A DNA stretch of 64,000 bases from the NCBI GenBank assembly GCA_040755035.1, contig JBFMBU010000030.1, positions 47,080 through 111,079 on the forward strand, read 5' to 3'. Position numbers and translations under genes: made by a program. Below the pieces are notes generated by a model. The model was given only the letters and a program-made list of their open reading frames with translations. It did no database searches and was not told the DNA's origin. Positions 8,986 to 18,275 of this stretch are shown one piece after another; positions within the stretch are counted from its first letter, which is position 1; the number at the start of each line of letters is the position of its first letter. Source of the stretch: RBG-13-43-22 sp040755035 (lineage in GTDB: Bacteria > Desulfobacterota > RBG-13-43-22).

Positions 8986-9876
8986 ATGGTTGAGATCGAA
9001 GATGAAATGGAATATGAGGGGATGGTCATCCGGCCTCCCAGCGAGGCCTATAGCATCCTGCTCCAGGTTACGGTGGGCTGCTCCCATAACAAGTGTTCCT
9101 TTTGCGCCACGTATAAGGACAAACGCTTCCGTATAAAAACGAATGAAAGAATTTTAAAGGACATCCTTTTTGCCTCCCAATATTGCCGGAGGCAGGACAA
9201 GGTCTTTCTGATGGATGGGGATGCCCTGATCATCCCCCAAAAACGGCTGGTCTGGATTTTGGAAAGGATTAGAGAACACCTTCCCTGGGTGAAAAGGGTG
9301 GGACTTTACGCCAATGCCAAAAGCATTGGTATGAAAAGCGATGAAGATTTAAAAACCCTCAAGTCCCTCGGCTTGGGGATTGCTTACCTGGGAGTGGAAA
9401 CCGGCCATCCCGAACTGCTTAAAAAAATCAACAAGGGAACCTCCAGAGAAAACCTGATCCTTCAGGGTAAACGGTTAAAAAAAGCGGGGATCAAACTATC
9501 GGTTACTGTTTTATTGGGAATCGGCGGCCAGGAACTAACGCGGGAACACGCCTTGGCCACGGGATCTTTGCTCAGCGAAATGGATCCGGATTTCGTCGGG
9601 GCCCTGACGGTCATGGTTCTGCCCAACACCCCCCTGGGCAAACAACTGACCGAAGGCCAATTCAAGCCCCTGACCGTTCCCGAGATCCTGACCGAACTGG
9701 GGGAAATGGTGGCCGCCACCCGGCTTACCCGGGGATATTTTTATTCCAACCACGCCTCCAACTACCTGCCCTTGAAAATAAAATATCCCGAAGGCCAAGA
9801 GGCGGCCTTACATCTGATCGAAAAAGCCATACAGGGCGGGGTGGGCCTGCGTCCGGAATGGCAGCGGGGATTATGA
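8986..9876 (+). CDS. Radical SAM protein
   Basis: A 296-residue protein with a TIM-barrel radical SAM core. The cluster-binding cysteines near residue 33 read GCSHNKCSFC, i.e. a C-x4-C-x2-C spacing instead of the usual C-x3-C-x2-C. This variant is known to me from a group of COG1032-type proteins of unknown reaction. The SAM-binding GVETGHPELL and the VLLGIGGQE segment are also present. There is no B12 or auxiliary cluster domain. The ATG at 8986 gives a product that begins a few residues before the conserved domain. Substrate unknown; a small TIGR04076-like gene follows with its own promoter. Confidence 0.8.
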   Translation: MVEIEDEMEYEGMVIRPPSEAYSILLQVTVGCSHNKCSFCATYKDKRFRIKTNERILKDILFASQYCRRQDKVFLMDGDALIIPQKRLVWILERIREHLPWVKRVGLYANAKSIGMKSDEDLKTLKSLGLGIAYLGVETGHPELLKKINKGTSRENLILQGKRLKKAGIKLSVTVLLGIGGQELTREHALATGSLLSEMDPDFVGALTVMVLPNTPLGKQLTEGQFKPLTVPEILTELGEMVAATRLTRGYFYSNHASNYLPLKIKYPEGQEAALHLIEKAIQGGVGLRPEWQRGL

Positions 9877-9893
9877 GATGAAGACTAAGCTAA

Positions 9894-9922
9894 TTGACAG
9901 TGGCCGCAATAGTATCTACAAT
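9894..9922 (+). promoter_or_regulatory. Sigma-70 promoter for the TIGR04076-like gene
   Basis: TTGACA at 9894-9899 and TACAAT at 9917-9922 with a 17-base spacer, a near-consensus housekeeping promoter. It sits 17 bases after the radical SAM gene stop and 41 bases before the ATG at 9963. It shows that a longer reading frame starting at 9894 is not the real start. Confidence 0.75.
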
Positions 9923-9962
9923 TGGTTTATTATCATATCTATCTAAAAGGAGAAAACAGACC

Positions 9963-10241
9963 ATGGCCAACGATCCAGAAATCGGACAAAAAGTGGTGGC
10001 AACCATCACCGGAGTAAAAGGCAAATGCAGCGCCGGGCATCAGGTGGGGGACACCTTTGAGATCAGTTGTCATAATCCCGCCGGCTTGTGCGGCTATTTT
10101 TACCATGACCTTTTCCCCAATCTTTCCACCTTCCAGTTCGGCGGCACCTTGCCCTGGTGGCAGGGCGACACGATTACGGCCCAGTGCCCGGATTCCTATA
10201 ACCTGGTAACCATGAAGCTGGAAAGGTTGAAACGGGACTGA
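9963..10241 (+). CDS. TIGR04076-like small cysteine-containing protein
   Basis: A 92-residue protein, start chosen at the ATG at 9963 with AAAGGAG eleven bases upstream. It contains a GKCSAGHQVGDTFEIS motif, a second cysteine pair around SCHNPAGLCGY and a final C in ITAQCPDSYN. This is the general pattern (C-x-x-GH-x-x-GD) of the TIGR04076 family, whose biochemical role is not known. It is transcribed from its own strong promoter. No partner gene is obvious. Confidence 0.7.
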   Translation: MANDPEIGQKVVATITGVKGKCSAGHQVGDTFEISCHNPAGLCGYFYHDLFPNLSTFQFGGTLPWWQGDTITAQCPDSYNLVTMKLERLKRD

Positions 10242-10421
10242 GAAAACCATCCTGAATCAGCGGTAAGCAGGTTTGCCCTTGACAGGAGTGAGCGATGTGT
10301 TGCGGGGGTATTATTCTATGTTGCTCTTTTTAACAGGCAACCCGTAACCGGCAGCAGGCAACATGGTGCCGTTGATCAGTCTGAAATACTGGTCAAAAAA
10401 AGGGAAATCTTTCAGGTCTTT

Positions 10422-11846
10422 TTAAAACCTTATTCTCACCCGATAGCGGAGTTTGCTTTCTTTGTCTTTGGGGACCGGAAGGTCAAAGGCAATGGTCGCC
10501 GCATCCTGCTTTTTATAAGGAAGGGATTGCTCCAGGACCTTCCAGTCCCCGGGCAACGGTTCGATAATCCGGACCACCACATCTTCTTTCTTGTGATTTC
10601 GGATAGAAATTTCATAAGCGGACTCATAAGTATCTGAGGCCAGTTTTTCCCAATGGGTTTGTTTTCTTTCCGCCTTGAGGTCGAAGGCCTCCCCTAACTT
10701 CAAGCGCACCTTTTCATCCTTGGGGGTGTGATCGATAGTATCTTCTCCAATAAACTGCAGACTGCCCTCAGCGTCCCTTTTATAGGCCCTGACCGTGCCC
10801 TTGGGCAAAGGCATTCCCAAACGGTTTTCCTTGGCATTGATTAATTGGATATGGACCCCGACTTTTTGATTGGATAGCACCTCCCCCTGTCGGTTTCGGT
10901 AATAATACTGGGAACCGTAATAGGTGAATTCTTTGGTTACCGGAACCCGGTCCACGTTCAAGAGGCTGATCTGCTTGGTCTGGTTTTCCTTAAGGGTTGT
11001 TTTCCTCTCCAGGGTGTAGATATGATACTCGAAAAAAGAGTCTTCTTTGAACGGCGGGGCAGCCGCCTCTTTGGCCATGACCATGGCCTTTCGGGTTTTT
11101 ACTAAATCTTCCTGCACCTGATGAATGTCTCCAGCCACCAGCTTTAATCCGGCATTCCGGTAGGCAGCTCCGCTTTTATTATCTATGGTCACCCAACCGG
11201 AAAGATCGGCCATAGTATCCTGAGCATTCAATACTAAAATATAATCCGACTTCCAGTTAATGCCCTTAGTCAGGTAAAGGGCTTCGATTTTCTGGGATTG
11301 GGTCATTCCATTATTTAAAAGCCAGACCAGGGTTGGTTTGGAGATGAGATCGGGAGGGATTTCAGGAAAAAGGATTCTCCCCGGATGATTGAAGGTGATG
11401 TCCTTTCCGATCTGAAAGACCGGCTGGTTGTCATTGTTGGCCAGCAGGACGGCGGAGACCATTTCCTCCCGTTCGGTATAGTAGTTCTTGGTGAAAAGTT
11501 TGACTTCCTTGCCCACATATTTATCCAGCAGTTTCCTGGGATTCAAGAGATCGTATTCATAATTCTGTTCCAGGACGGAAAAGGCCCCCGTATCTTGAAG
11601 GGATCGGATGGTGACGCTGGAGGGGATAATCTGTGCGGCTACATCCATAAACTTAAGTTCCTGCACCCCTTTATCCAGGCGAACCTGCCTCTGGTCCTTG
11701 ACCAACCCCAGATGGCTGTTGTAGACGGTCAACTCCAAAGCCACCTGATCTTCCTGGGTGGTGATTTTTTTCTCCTGGGCCGGGAGTGGGACGGGAAGGA
11801 GAAGAAAAATAAAAAAAATAACCGCGATATTTTTTATCCAAGGCAT
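10422..11846 (-). CDS. DUF4139 domain-containing exported protein
   Basis: A protein of about 474 residues with a signal peptide (hydrophobic 6-22, cleavage after PAQ). The ATG at 11846 is preferred over the GTG two codons earlier because AGGAGG lies at the right distance only for the ATG. The body is of the DUF4139 type: an N-terminal VYNSHLGLVKDQRQV segment (about 40-55), a middle section with LYLTKGINWKSDYILVL, and a C-terminal beta-rich part ending in YRVRIRF. Members are secreted or periplasmic with unknown function. The gene lies head to tail after the outer-membrane barrel gene but 170 bases apart. Confidence 0.75.
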   Translation of the reverse strand: MPWIKNIAVIFFIFLLLPVPLPAQEKKITTQEDQVALELTVYNSHLGLVKDQRQVRLDKGVQELKFMDVAAQIIPSSVTIRSLQDTGAFSVLEQNYEYDLLNPRKLLDKYVGKEVKLFTKNYYTEREEMVSAVLLANNDNQPVFQIGKDITFNHPGRILFPEIPPDLISKPTLVWLLNNGMTQSQKIEALYLTKGINWKSDYILVLNAQDTMADLSGWVTIDNKSGAAYRNAGLKLVAGDIHQVQEDLVKTRKAMVMAKEAAAPPFKEDSFFEYHIYTLERKTTLKENQTKQISLLNVDRVPVTKEFTYYGSQYYYRNRQGEVLSNQKVGVHIQLINAKENRLGMPLPKGTVRAYKRDAEGSLQFIGEDTIDHTPKDEKVRLKLGEAFDLKAERKQTHWEKLASDTYESAYEISIRNHKKEDVVVRIIEPLPGDWKVLEQSLPYKKQDAATIAFDLPVPKDKESKLRYRVRIRF

Positions 11847-12018
11847 ATACACCTCCTCGACTTCTCAATGGGTTGCGAATTCGTTAACGTTAAAGCGTTC
11901 AGTTGCGGTTGAGATCGGAAAATAGAAAGGATAATGACAAAAAGGGCAAGCAACCGTTAAAGGCGGATGGAATCCAAACCCCTTTAACCCCGGCCTTTGT
12001 CCTGCGGCTGTTACAGAA

Positions 12019-12789
12019 TTAAAAACGAAGCGACAAACCCAAATACGGTCCTCCGACCTTGACCTTGGCGTAATCCGGATCATTGCGGGCCTCAATATCC
12101 ACCAATCTATACCCCCCGCTTATACTGAAATTTTTAAAGGGAATCACCTTAACTCCGGCCTCGGCCTCCCACATGGTTCCATACTTTCCGGCCGGCAGTC
12201 CGGAGACCTCGGCAAAAATATTCAGGTAGGGAAAGGGGTTGACATCCAGGGCCAGGCCCAGGGTGGGCAGCACCGCATAAAAGCTCCCTCCCTTATCAAT
12301 GGGAGTGGCCAGGTCCGGGGCCGCCAGTGAAACCTCTCCCTGAACGCCTTTAAGTTCCACCAGGGTGCCGGCTTTGAATTTGCCCCCCTCCAGATTGATG
12401 AACTGGTAGGCCCAGCCCAAGCGCATATAATGCATCTTCAGGTCTGAGACCACCCGGATATTCGCTTCATAGGTTTCCCCGCCGAATTCCACCTTCCTTC
12501 TTAAGCGGGAGTCTCCCCCATAACTGACCGGGGTATAGGTGAAAGCCAGGCGGTTTGAAGGATTGAAAGAGAAAGTGAAACGACCGTAGGGAAAATTTTT
12601 ATCCCCCACACCTAAATCGGATTTCAGATTGATATCCGTCCCCTGGTTGTTTTGGGTAAACTTGGTTTCAGCGGATAAGGTGGTGAACCAATACCGAGCG
12701 TCGAATTCAAAGGGAGTCTCTTGGGCCGTTACCACTGAAGCGGCCAAAAGCCCAAATCCGACAATAACCCACAGCGTTTTTTTCCACAT
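12019..12789 (-). CDS. Outer-membrane beta-barrel protein
   Basis: About 256 residues, with a signal peptide ending after VTAQ and alternating polar/hydrophobic strands throughout. The C-terminus is YLGLSLRF, a terminal phenylalanine typical of BAM-assembled barrels. The ATG at 12789 is favoured because AGGAGG is seven bases upstream; the first ATG is too close to it. I count enough strands for an eight-stranded barrel. No enzyme motif is seen, and the function is unknown. Confidence 0.75.
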   Translation of the reverse strand: MWKKTLWVIVGFGLLAASVVTAQETPFEFDARYWFTTLSAETKFTQNNQGTDINLKSDLGVGDKNFPYGRFTFSFNPSNRLAFTYTPVSYGGDSRLRRKVEFGGETYEANIRVVSDLKMHYMRLGWAYQFINLEGGKFKAGTLVELKGVQGEVSLAAPDLATPIDKGGSFYAVLPTLGLALDVNPFPYLNIFAEVSGLPAGKYGTMWEAEAGVKVIPFKNFSISGGYRLVDIEARNDPDYAKVKVGGPYLGLSLRF

Positions 12790-12795
12790 AACCAT

Positions 12796-13505
12796 TCCTC
12801 CTTATTGATGAAAACTATTCAGGCCGAGCCCATCTCCCGTCACCGATCGGATTCAAGGGAGAAAACGCTATCTCGGGCCAGAGGAATTCCATGAGAAGGT
12901 ATAAATTTATTTTGTGTTAAAAAATTTTTTTTTGCAACATAAAAGTAGTCCGTTTCCATCCGGAAAAGATCTTTCCGAATGAAAATGAGTCGGTCCGTTT
13001 TTTGCCGCTCTTTACGGATACAACTATTATACCTGCATGGCCTCGTCAATTCTTTTTCAAAGGAAAGTTTGTGAATAATAACACTTGGTTCATTTATCCA
13101 GGATTTACACACTGTAAAAAAAATTGGCATATCCCCGGAGATAAATTTGCCTTTTAAATGATCAATAAAGAGCGAAGAAGGTGAAGAAGAAAGGCACTTC
13201 TTTTCCTCCCAAATCACAGGGTTAAGAAAAAAAACAGAAAGTGACTCACCTGATTTTACTATTTTTATCCGAGCAAGTCGGTCTGGTATAATCTTTGCAA
13301 AAATAAACTGTAACCCATTCATTTTTAATCCCATTTGTAATCGGATGATGATACTATTTGAGAAAAGACCATCCCGGACCAGCCGGACCAAAAACGGAAT
13401 TCCGAAAATACTTCATACGGTCCGGGTAAATTCCGTTTTTAGAAAAAATTCTATACGTAAGTTACCGAGAGAGAAAAACGATAAAAATATACCCAGGAGG
13501 ACATT
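12796..13505. other. Long divergent intergenic region upstream of acs
   Basis: 710 bases of AT-rich sequence between the outer-membrane barrel gene (minus) and acs (plus). It holds one copy of the TTTCCATCCGGAA palindromic motif at 12953-12965 and an AGGAGG ribosome site directly before acs. A 183-codon minus-strand frame spans most of it but shows no domain and no ribosome site, so it is not annotated. Regulation of acs probably acts here; no clear sigma-54 or CRP-type site was recognised. Confidence 0.5.
12952..12983. repeat. TTTCCATCCGGAA palindromic repeat, copy 1
   Basis: Contains TTTCCATCCGGAA (12953-12965) followed by an imperfect complement (tttccgaatg), forming a hairpin around agatc. 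It shares the 13-mer with copies at 15551 and 21077. Confidence 0.55.
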
Positions 13506-15500
13506 ATGCCAGAAATCACTTCAATGATGGAAGAAACCAGGAAATTCCCCCCTTCCAAAGAATTCGTGGAACAGGCCCACATCAAAAGCCGAGAAGCTTA
13601 TGAAGTCATGTGGAAGGAATCGGTCCAAAATCCCGAAAAATTCTGGGGTAATGTGGCCTCAGAGCTTTTCTGGTTTAAAAAATGGGACAAGGTGAATGAA
13701 GAAGATTTTAAAAACGCCAAGTTGCAATGGTTTATCGGCGGCAAGACCAATATTACTTATAACTGCCTCGACTACCAGATTGAAAAGGGTCGGGGGGATA
13801 AGACCGCCATCCTCTTCCAGGGGGAACCGGAAGAGGATGTTAAAAAGATCTCTTACAAGGATTTGTTGAGGGAGGTATCGAGGTTTGCCAATGTCCTGAA
13901 AAAGCGCGGCGTAAAAAAAGGGGACCGGGTGGCCATCTACCTGCCCATGATCGCCGAGCTACCCATAGCCATGATGGCCTGCGCCCGCATCGGTGCCGTT
14001 CATACCATCGTCTTCGGCGGATTTTCAGCCGAGGCTTTAAGAGACCGTATCCTTGACGCCGGGGCCAAGGTCCTGATCACGGCCAACGGCTATTGGCGGG
14101 CCGGGCGGAAAGTCGGCTCCAAGGTCAATGCCGATGCCGCTGTCGGGTATTGCGCCAAACAGGGACATACGGTGGAGACGGTCTTTATCGTCAAACGGCT
14201 TGAGGATTTTGACGTTTCCATGAACACCGGCCGAGACCTGTGGTGGGAGGAGGAAATGAATGCCTCCGATATCAGTGATACCTGTCCCGCCGAACCCATG
14301 GACGCGGAAGATCCCCTCTTTATCCTCTATACCTCCGGTTCAACCGGAAAACCCAAAGGGGTCCTTCATACCATCGGCGGTTATATGGTTTATACCTATC
14401 TGACTTTTAAGTATGTTTTTGACTATAAAGACCAAGATATTTATTGGTGTACGGCCGATATCGGCTGGGTGACCGGCCACTCCTATATCGTTTATGGTCC
14501 TCTGGCCAACGGCGCTACCTCCGTTGTCTTTGAAAGCGTTCCCACCTATCCCCAGCCGGACCGGTTCTGGCAGGTAGTGGAAAAATTCAAAGTCAACATC
14601 TTCTACACCGCTCCCACGGCCATCCGGGCCATCATGCGGGAAGGGGATAAATGGCCCATTGGCAGAGACCTTTCTTCTCTCCGTCTATTAGGCACGGTCG
14701 GGGAACCCATCAACCCCGAGGCCTGGATGTGGTATCACAAGGTGATCGGCAAGGAAAGATGCCCCATAGTGGATACCTGGTGGCAAACCGAAACCGGCGG
14801 GATTTTACTCACCCCCCTGCCCGGGGCCTGGCCGACCAAACCCGGTTCGGCAACCCTGCCCTTTTTCGGTGTGGATCCGGTGGTTTTGAAAGGAAGAGGA
14901 TCCGCCGACGAGCCGGCGAAGGAGGCCGGAGTCAATGAGGGAGGCGAGCTCTGTATCCGAAGATCCTGGCCCGGATTGATGCGGACGGTTTATGGAGAAC
15001 CGGAGCGATTTTTTAATACCTATTTTGTCCAGCAACCCGGGTTTTATTTCTCCGGTGACGGCGCCCGGAAGGATGAGGACGGCTATTTCTGGCTCATGGG
15101 CCGAATCGATGATGTGGTCAATGTATCCGGACACCGGATCGGAACCGCTGAGGTGGAAAGCGCCCTGGTTTCTCATCCCCATGTGGCCGAAGCGGCAGTG
15201 GTCGGTTTCCCCCATGACATCAAAGGGGAAGACCTCTACGCTTATGTCATCCTTAAAGTGGGTTATGAAGGGAGTGAGGAATTGAAAAAGGAACTGGTGG
15301 CTCATGTCCGGAAGGAGATCGGCCCCATCGCTTCACCGGGTAAACTGCAATTCGTTCCCGGTTTACCGAAGACGAGGTCGGGCAAGATCATGCGCCGGAT
15401 CCTTAGAAAAGTGGCCTCCGGTGAAATCAGCGCCTTAGGGGATACCACCACTCTGGCCGATCCGTCGGTTGTGGAAGAAATCGTCAAAGGAAGACTATAA
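13506..15500 (+). CDS. acs: Acetyl-CoA synthetase (AMP-forming)
   Basis: A 664-residue ANL-family enzyme. The phosphate-binding loop is YTSGSTGKPKG, the adenylate-site WWQTETGG motif is present, and the C-terminal hinge region reads SGHRIGTAEVESALV. The catalytic lysine lies in TRSGKIMRRILRK (about K627); in other bacteria this lysine is switched off by acetylation. Length and motifs fit Acs and not propionyl- or long-chain ligases. AGGAGG precedes the ATG. It makes acetyl-CoA from acetate, ATP and CoA in the cytoplasm. An MFS carrier follows and an AcuC deacetylase gene converges from the right. Confidence 0.95.
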   Translation: MPEITSMMEETRKFPPSKEFVEQAHIKSREAYEVMWKESVQNPEKFWGNVASELFWFKKWDKVNEEDFKNAKLQWFIGGKTNITYNCLDYQIEKGRGDKTAILFQGEPEEDVKKISYKDLLREVSRFANVLKKRGVKKGDRVAIYLPMIAELPIAMMACARIGAVHTIVFGGFSAEALRDRILDAGAKVLITANGYWRAGRKVGSKVNADAAVGYCAKQGHTVETVFIVKRLEDFDVSMNTGRDLWWEEEMNASDISDTCPAEPMDAEDPLFILYTSGSTGKPKGVLHTIGGYMVYTYLTFKYVFDYKDQDIYWCTADIGWVTGHSYIVYGPLANGATSVVFESVPTYPQPDRFWQVVEKFKVNIFYTAPTAIRAIMREGDKWPIGRDLSSLRLLGTVGEPINPEAWMWYHKVIGKERCPIVDTWWQTETGGILLTPLPGAWPTKPGSATLPFFGVDPVVLKGRGSADEPAKEAGVNEGGELCIRRSWPGLMRTVYGEPERFFNTYFVQQPGFYFSGDGARKDEDGYFWLMGRIDDVVNVSGHRIGTAEVESALVSHPHVAEAAVVGFPHDIKGEDLYAYVILKVGYEGSEELKKELVAHVRKEIGPIASPGKLQFVPGLPKTRSGKIMRRILRKVASGEISALGDTTTLADPSVVEEIVKGRL

Positions 15501-15548
15501 ACAACTATCTATGGATTCGGAAGCAGGAATTATTTACCAAACCCAGTG

Positions 15549-15588
15549 AGTTTCCATCCGGAATTAAAATAATTTCCGGATGGAAACT
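15549..15588. repeat. Perfect 15-bp stem hairpin, TTTCCATCCGGAA repeat copy 2
   Basis: Left arm 15549-15563 and right arm 15574-15588 are perfectly complementary over 15 bases with a 10-base loop. It lies between acs and the MFS gene, ending 16 bases before the MFS start codon. No T-run follows, so it is not a classical terminator; it may instead trim or stabilise the transcript, or be a mobile palindromic repeat. Confidence 0.7.
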
Positions 15589-15604
15589 ATAAGGAAAAAA
15601 TACA

Positions 15605-16894
15605 ATGGCGGCACACCCAGAAAAAGAACCGGGAAAGGCCTGGTTGGTGGTCTTTGCCGGGACGGCGATCAATCTTTGCTTAGGGATGCTCTACGCCTGG
15701 AGCGTTTGGAAAAAGGCCCTGGTCGATAAAACCAAGGCCGATGCCGGAGAGGTCATGACCGGCATCAATGCCGGTTGGGCCTATCTGACCGATACCCAGG
15801 GTACGGTAGCCTATTTCCTTTGCGGACTTATTTTTGCCGTATTCATGATTCCCGGGGGCCGGTTGCAGGACCGCTACGGTCCCAAAATCGGGGCCACCCT
15901 GGGCGGCCTTTCACTGGCGCTGGGTTGCATCATCGCCGGTTTGATGAAGAGTTATTTGGGACTGATCCTCGGATTCGGTATTCTGGGAGGGATCGGTATG
16001 GGTTTGGGTTACGCGGCCCCGACCCCGGCAGCCCTTAAATGGTTTGGATCACACCGGCGGGGTTTGATCTCCGGAATCGTCGTCGGAGGTTATGGGGGTG
16101 CGGCCATTTATATCGCCCCTCTGGCCCAGTACTTAATTGAAAAATACGGCATCTCCGGCAGTTTCATTGGTTTGGGGATCATCTTCGCCATCGTGGTCGT
16201 CATTGCCAGTCAGCTTTTATCCCAGCCGCCGGCCGGTTATGTACCGGTCGGACCTCCCCCGGGAAAGACGACCAAACAAAGTATGGCCGCCCAGTCAGAG
16301 GATTACGCCCCTACAGAAATGATGGCCAAATGGCAATATTACGCCCTGGTCCTGATGTTTATCGGCAGCGCCCAATCCGGACTCTTGGTTATCGCCAATG
16401 CCGCCCCCATCCTGGCCAAGACAGCCGGGAAACTGGAATTTTTTGCCCAGAACGCCTGGATCATCGCCGCTTATGGAGGGCTGATCAACGCCATGGGACG
16501 GGTGGGATCGGGGCTCTATTCGGACAAAATCGGCCGGGGCAATGCCTATACAGTCAACCTGCTTGTTTCAGCGGTTTTTTTACTGGCCACCCCTTTTATC
16601 ATTCATATGGAAAGTATCCCCCTCTTATTCCTGGCCACCGGCGTGGCTTATTGGCAATACGGAGGAGGACTCTCCATTATGCCCGCTTTTACGGCTGATT
16701 TTTTCGGATCGAAAAATCTGGGGGTCAATTACGGACTGGTCTTTCTGGGGTGGGGCCTGGGATTCCTGATGCCTCTGATCGCCGGCTTCATTAAAGACAG
16801 CACCGGGTCCTACAACTTATCTTTCTATATCTCGGCGACTATTTTGATCGTGGCTGTTATTCTCTGCCGGCTTTTGAAGAAACCGGTTAAATAA
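15605..16894 (+). CDS. OFA-family MFS transporter, probable monocarboxylate carrier
   Basis: A 429-residue protein with twelve predicted membrane helices and a central cytoplasmic loop near residues 205-235. The opening (FAGTAINLCLGMLYAWSVW) and the GGRLQDRYGPKIGA loop match the oxalate/formate antiporter (OFA) subfamily of the MFS. It sits about 100 bases downstream of acs on the same strand, and in related bacteria acs-linked OFA carriers are thought to move acetate or other short monocarboxylates. Substrate is inferred from context only. Confidence 0.82.
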   Translation: MAAHPEKEPGKAWLVVFAGTAINLCLGMLYAWSVWKKALVDKTKADAGEVMTGINAGWAYLTDTQGTVAYFLCGLIFAVFMIPGGRLQDRYGPKIGATLGGLSLALGCIIAGLMKSYLGLILGFGILGGIGMGLGYAAPTPAALKWFGSHRRGLISGIVVGGYGGAAIYIAPLAQYLIEKYGISGSFIGLGIIFAIVVVIASQLLSQPPAGYVPVGPPPGKTTKQSMAAQSEDYAPTEMMAKWQYYALVLMFIGSAQSGLLVIANAAPILAKTAGKLEFFAQNAWIIAAYGGLINAMGRVGSGLYSDKIGRGNAYTVNLLVSAVFLLATPFIIHMESIPLLFLATGVAYWQYGGGLSIMPAFTADFFGSKNLGVNYGLVFLGWGLGFLMPLIAGFIKDSTGSYNLSFYISATILIVAVILCRLLKKPVK

Positions 16895-16950
16895 ACCGGC
16901 TCGGAGCAGGGAATTCAGGGTTCGGAGTAAACCGTCTGAACTCTGAACTC

Positions 16951-18084
16951 CTATAATTTATGTAAAGGGAAGACCACCTCCTTAATATAGCCCACCACCC
17001 GGCGGGCCTCCTGCAAGGTCTTTTCCTTAACCTCCCCCTCGCTTAAAAATGGGTAGTCGTAAAGACTGCCCACCTCCATTTCCGGCCCGAACATCATCCC
17101 CCCCACCAAACCGGCAAACTCGTCTACAGGCACGACTTCGTTGAGGATGGCCCAGGCCAAGGTCCAGCAGCGTGCCGTCCGATAAAGATCATATCCTCCT
17201 CCACCTAATCCGATCACCCGGGGGCAGAGCTCACGAATGCTTCTTACGGTCTGCTGATAGCCGTTGTTGGTCAATTTCAGATGGGTGAGGGGATCGGATA
17301 TCAAGGTATCGGCCCCCAGCTCGGCTACAATGAGGTCCGGGGCAAAGGCCCGGACCAAAGGCGGGACAACGCCCTCAAAGGCCAAGGCGTAAACCTCGTC
17401 ATCAGTGCCGGGCTCCAAAGGGATGTTGACCGTATAGCCCTTTCCTTCTCCGGCGCCGATTTCCGTTTCCCAACCGGACCAGGGATAAAGGGTCTTTCCG
17501 GTTTCATGCAGGGAAATGACCAAGACCCTGGGATCTTCGTAGAAGGCCTCCTGCACCCCGTTCCCATGGTGGGCGTCGCAGTCGATATAAGCGATTTTCA
17601 GATCCGGTTTTTTTTGCAGGAGGTCAAGTAGGGAAATCGCGATATCGTTCAAATAGCAGAACCCTTCAACATGGTTGGGCATGGCATGATGGAAACCGCC
17701 GAATGGGTTAAAGGCCGAATCGGCCTCCCCCTCCAGAATGCGTCTGAGGGCCTCATGGGTCCCTCCGGCAGCCTGCAAGGACCAGTCAAAAATCCCGGGG
17801 AGGATGGGATTGTCCTTGGTGCCCAGGCCGAATTCCATCATCTCAATTTCAAATTCACCCCTTCCGGCTTTCTCCACGGCCTGAATCAAGGCCGGTGTGT
17901 GGAAAAGGGTAAGCAAACCCGTATCCAAGGGTTGGGGGTCGAGGATGGTCATCCAGGGATGGTTCATGACCCCGTAACGGTTGCACAGATCATAGGTCTT
18001 GATGGCCCGTTCCGGCTTATAGGGGTGATCGTATCCGAAATCAAAATGCCCCATGTCACCGGAATAAACAAAAATCGTTTTCAT
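16951..18084 (-). CDS. acuC: AcuC-type acetyl-lysine deacetylase (class I HDAC-like)
   Basis: A 377-residue arginase-fold deacetylase. Active-site features are complete: the histidine pair HH at 132-133 in GGFHHAMPNH, the zinc ligands D170 and H172 in DCDAHHGNG and D260 in ELGADTL, and the transition-state tyrosine Y299 in GLGGGGYDL. Members of this branch include Bacillus AcuC, which removes acetyl groups from acetyl-CoA synthetase. The gene is convergent with acs and its transporter, 57 bases from the latter, which supports Acs as the substrate (inference). Confidence 0.87.
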   Translation of the reverse strand: MKTIFVYSGDMGHFDFGYDHPYKPERAIKTYDLCNRYGVMNHPWMTILDPQPLDTGLLTLFHTPALIQAVEKAGRGEFEIEMMEFGLGTKDNPILPGIFDWSLQAAGGTHEALRRILEGEADSAFNPFGGFHHAMPNHVEGFCYLNDIAISLLDLLQKKPDLKIAYIDCDAHHGNGVQEAFYEDPRVLVISLHETGKTLYPWSGWETEIGAGEGKGYTVNIPLEPGTDDEVYALAFEGVVPPLVRAFAPDLIVAELGADTLISDPLTHLKLTNNGYQQTVRSIRELCPRVIGLGGGGYDLYRTARCWTLAWAILNEVVPVDEFAGLVGGMMFGPEMEVGSLYDYPFLSEGEVKEKTLQEARRVVGYIKEVVFPLHKL

Positions 18085-18195
18085 TCCTGCCCCTTGGTCC
18101 GGTTTCTGTTTCTTTTCATTTTAGCCCCCCGGTCTTTATTGCGGTGTCAGGTTCTGGGATTTTGAATTATTGTTGGAGAAGGTATCTCCTTAGCC

Positions 18196-18225
18196 CGTAT
18201 CTCGTTCCTCGTGTCTCGTATCTCG
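18196..18225. repeat. Short CGTATCTCG direct repeat
   Basis: CGTATCTCG occurs at 18196-18204 and again at 18217-18225, with TTCCTCGTGTCT between. It lies in the non-coding gap between acuC and the receiver gene. No function can be assigned. Confidence 0.4.
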
Positions 18226-18275
18226 CAATCCAAAAACGTAAAACGGGCGACCTTCTTTCCGTTAAGGGCAAAGGA

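Noticed and set aside
11865..12095. 76-codon frame overlapping the end of the outer-membrane barrel gene
   Set aside because: Out-of-frame shadow of the barrel gene with no ribosome site.
12840..13391. 183-codon minus-strand frame in the gap before acs
   Set aside because: No domain, no ribosome site, skewed amino-acid content, and it covers the likely acs control region and a palindromic repeat.
18196..18225. CGTATCTCG repeats as a CRISPR-like array
   Set aside because: Only two units nine bases long; no regular spacers and no cas genes in the window.
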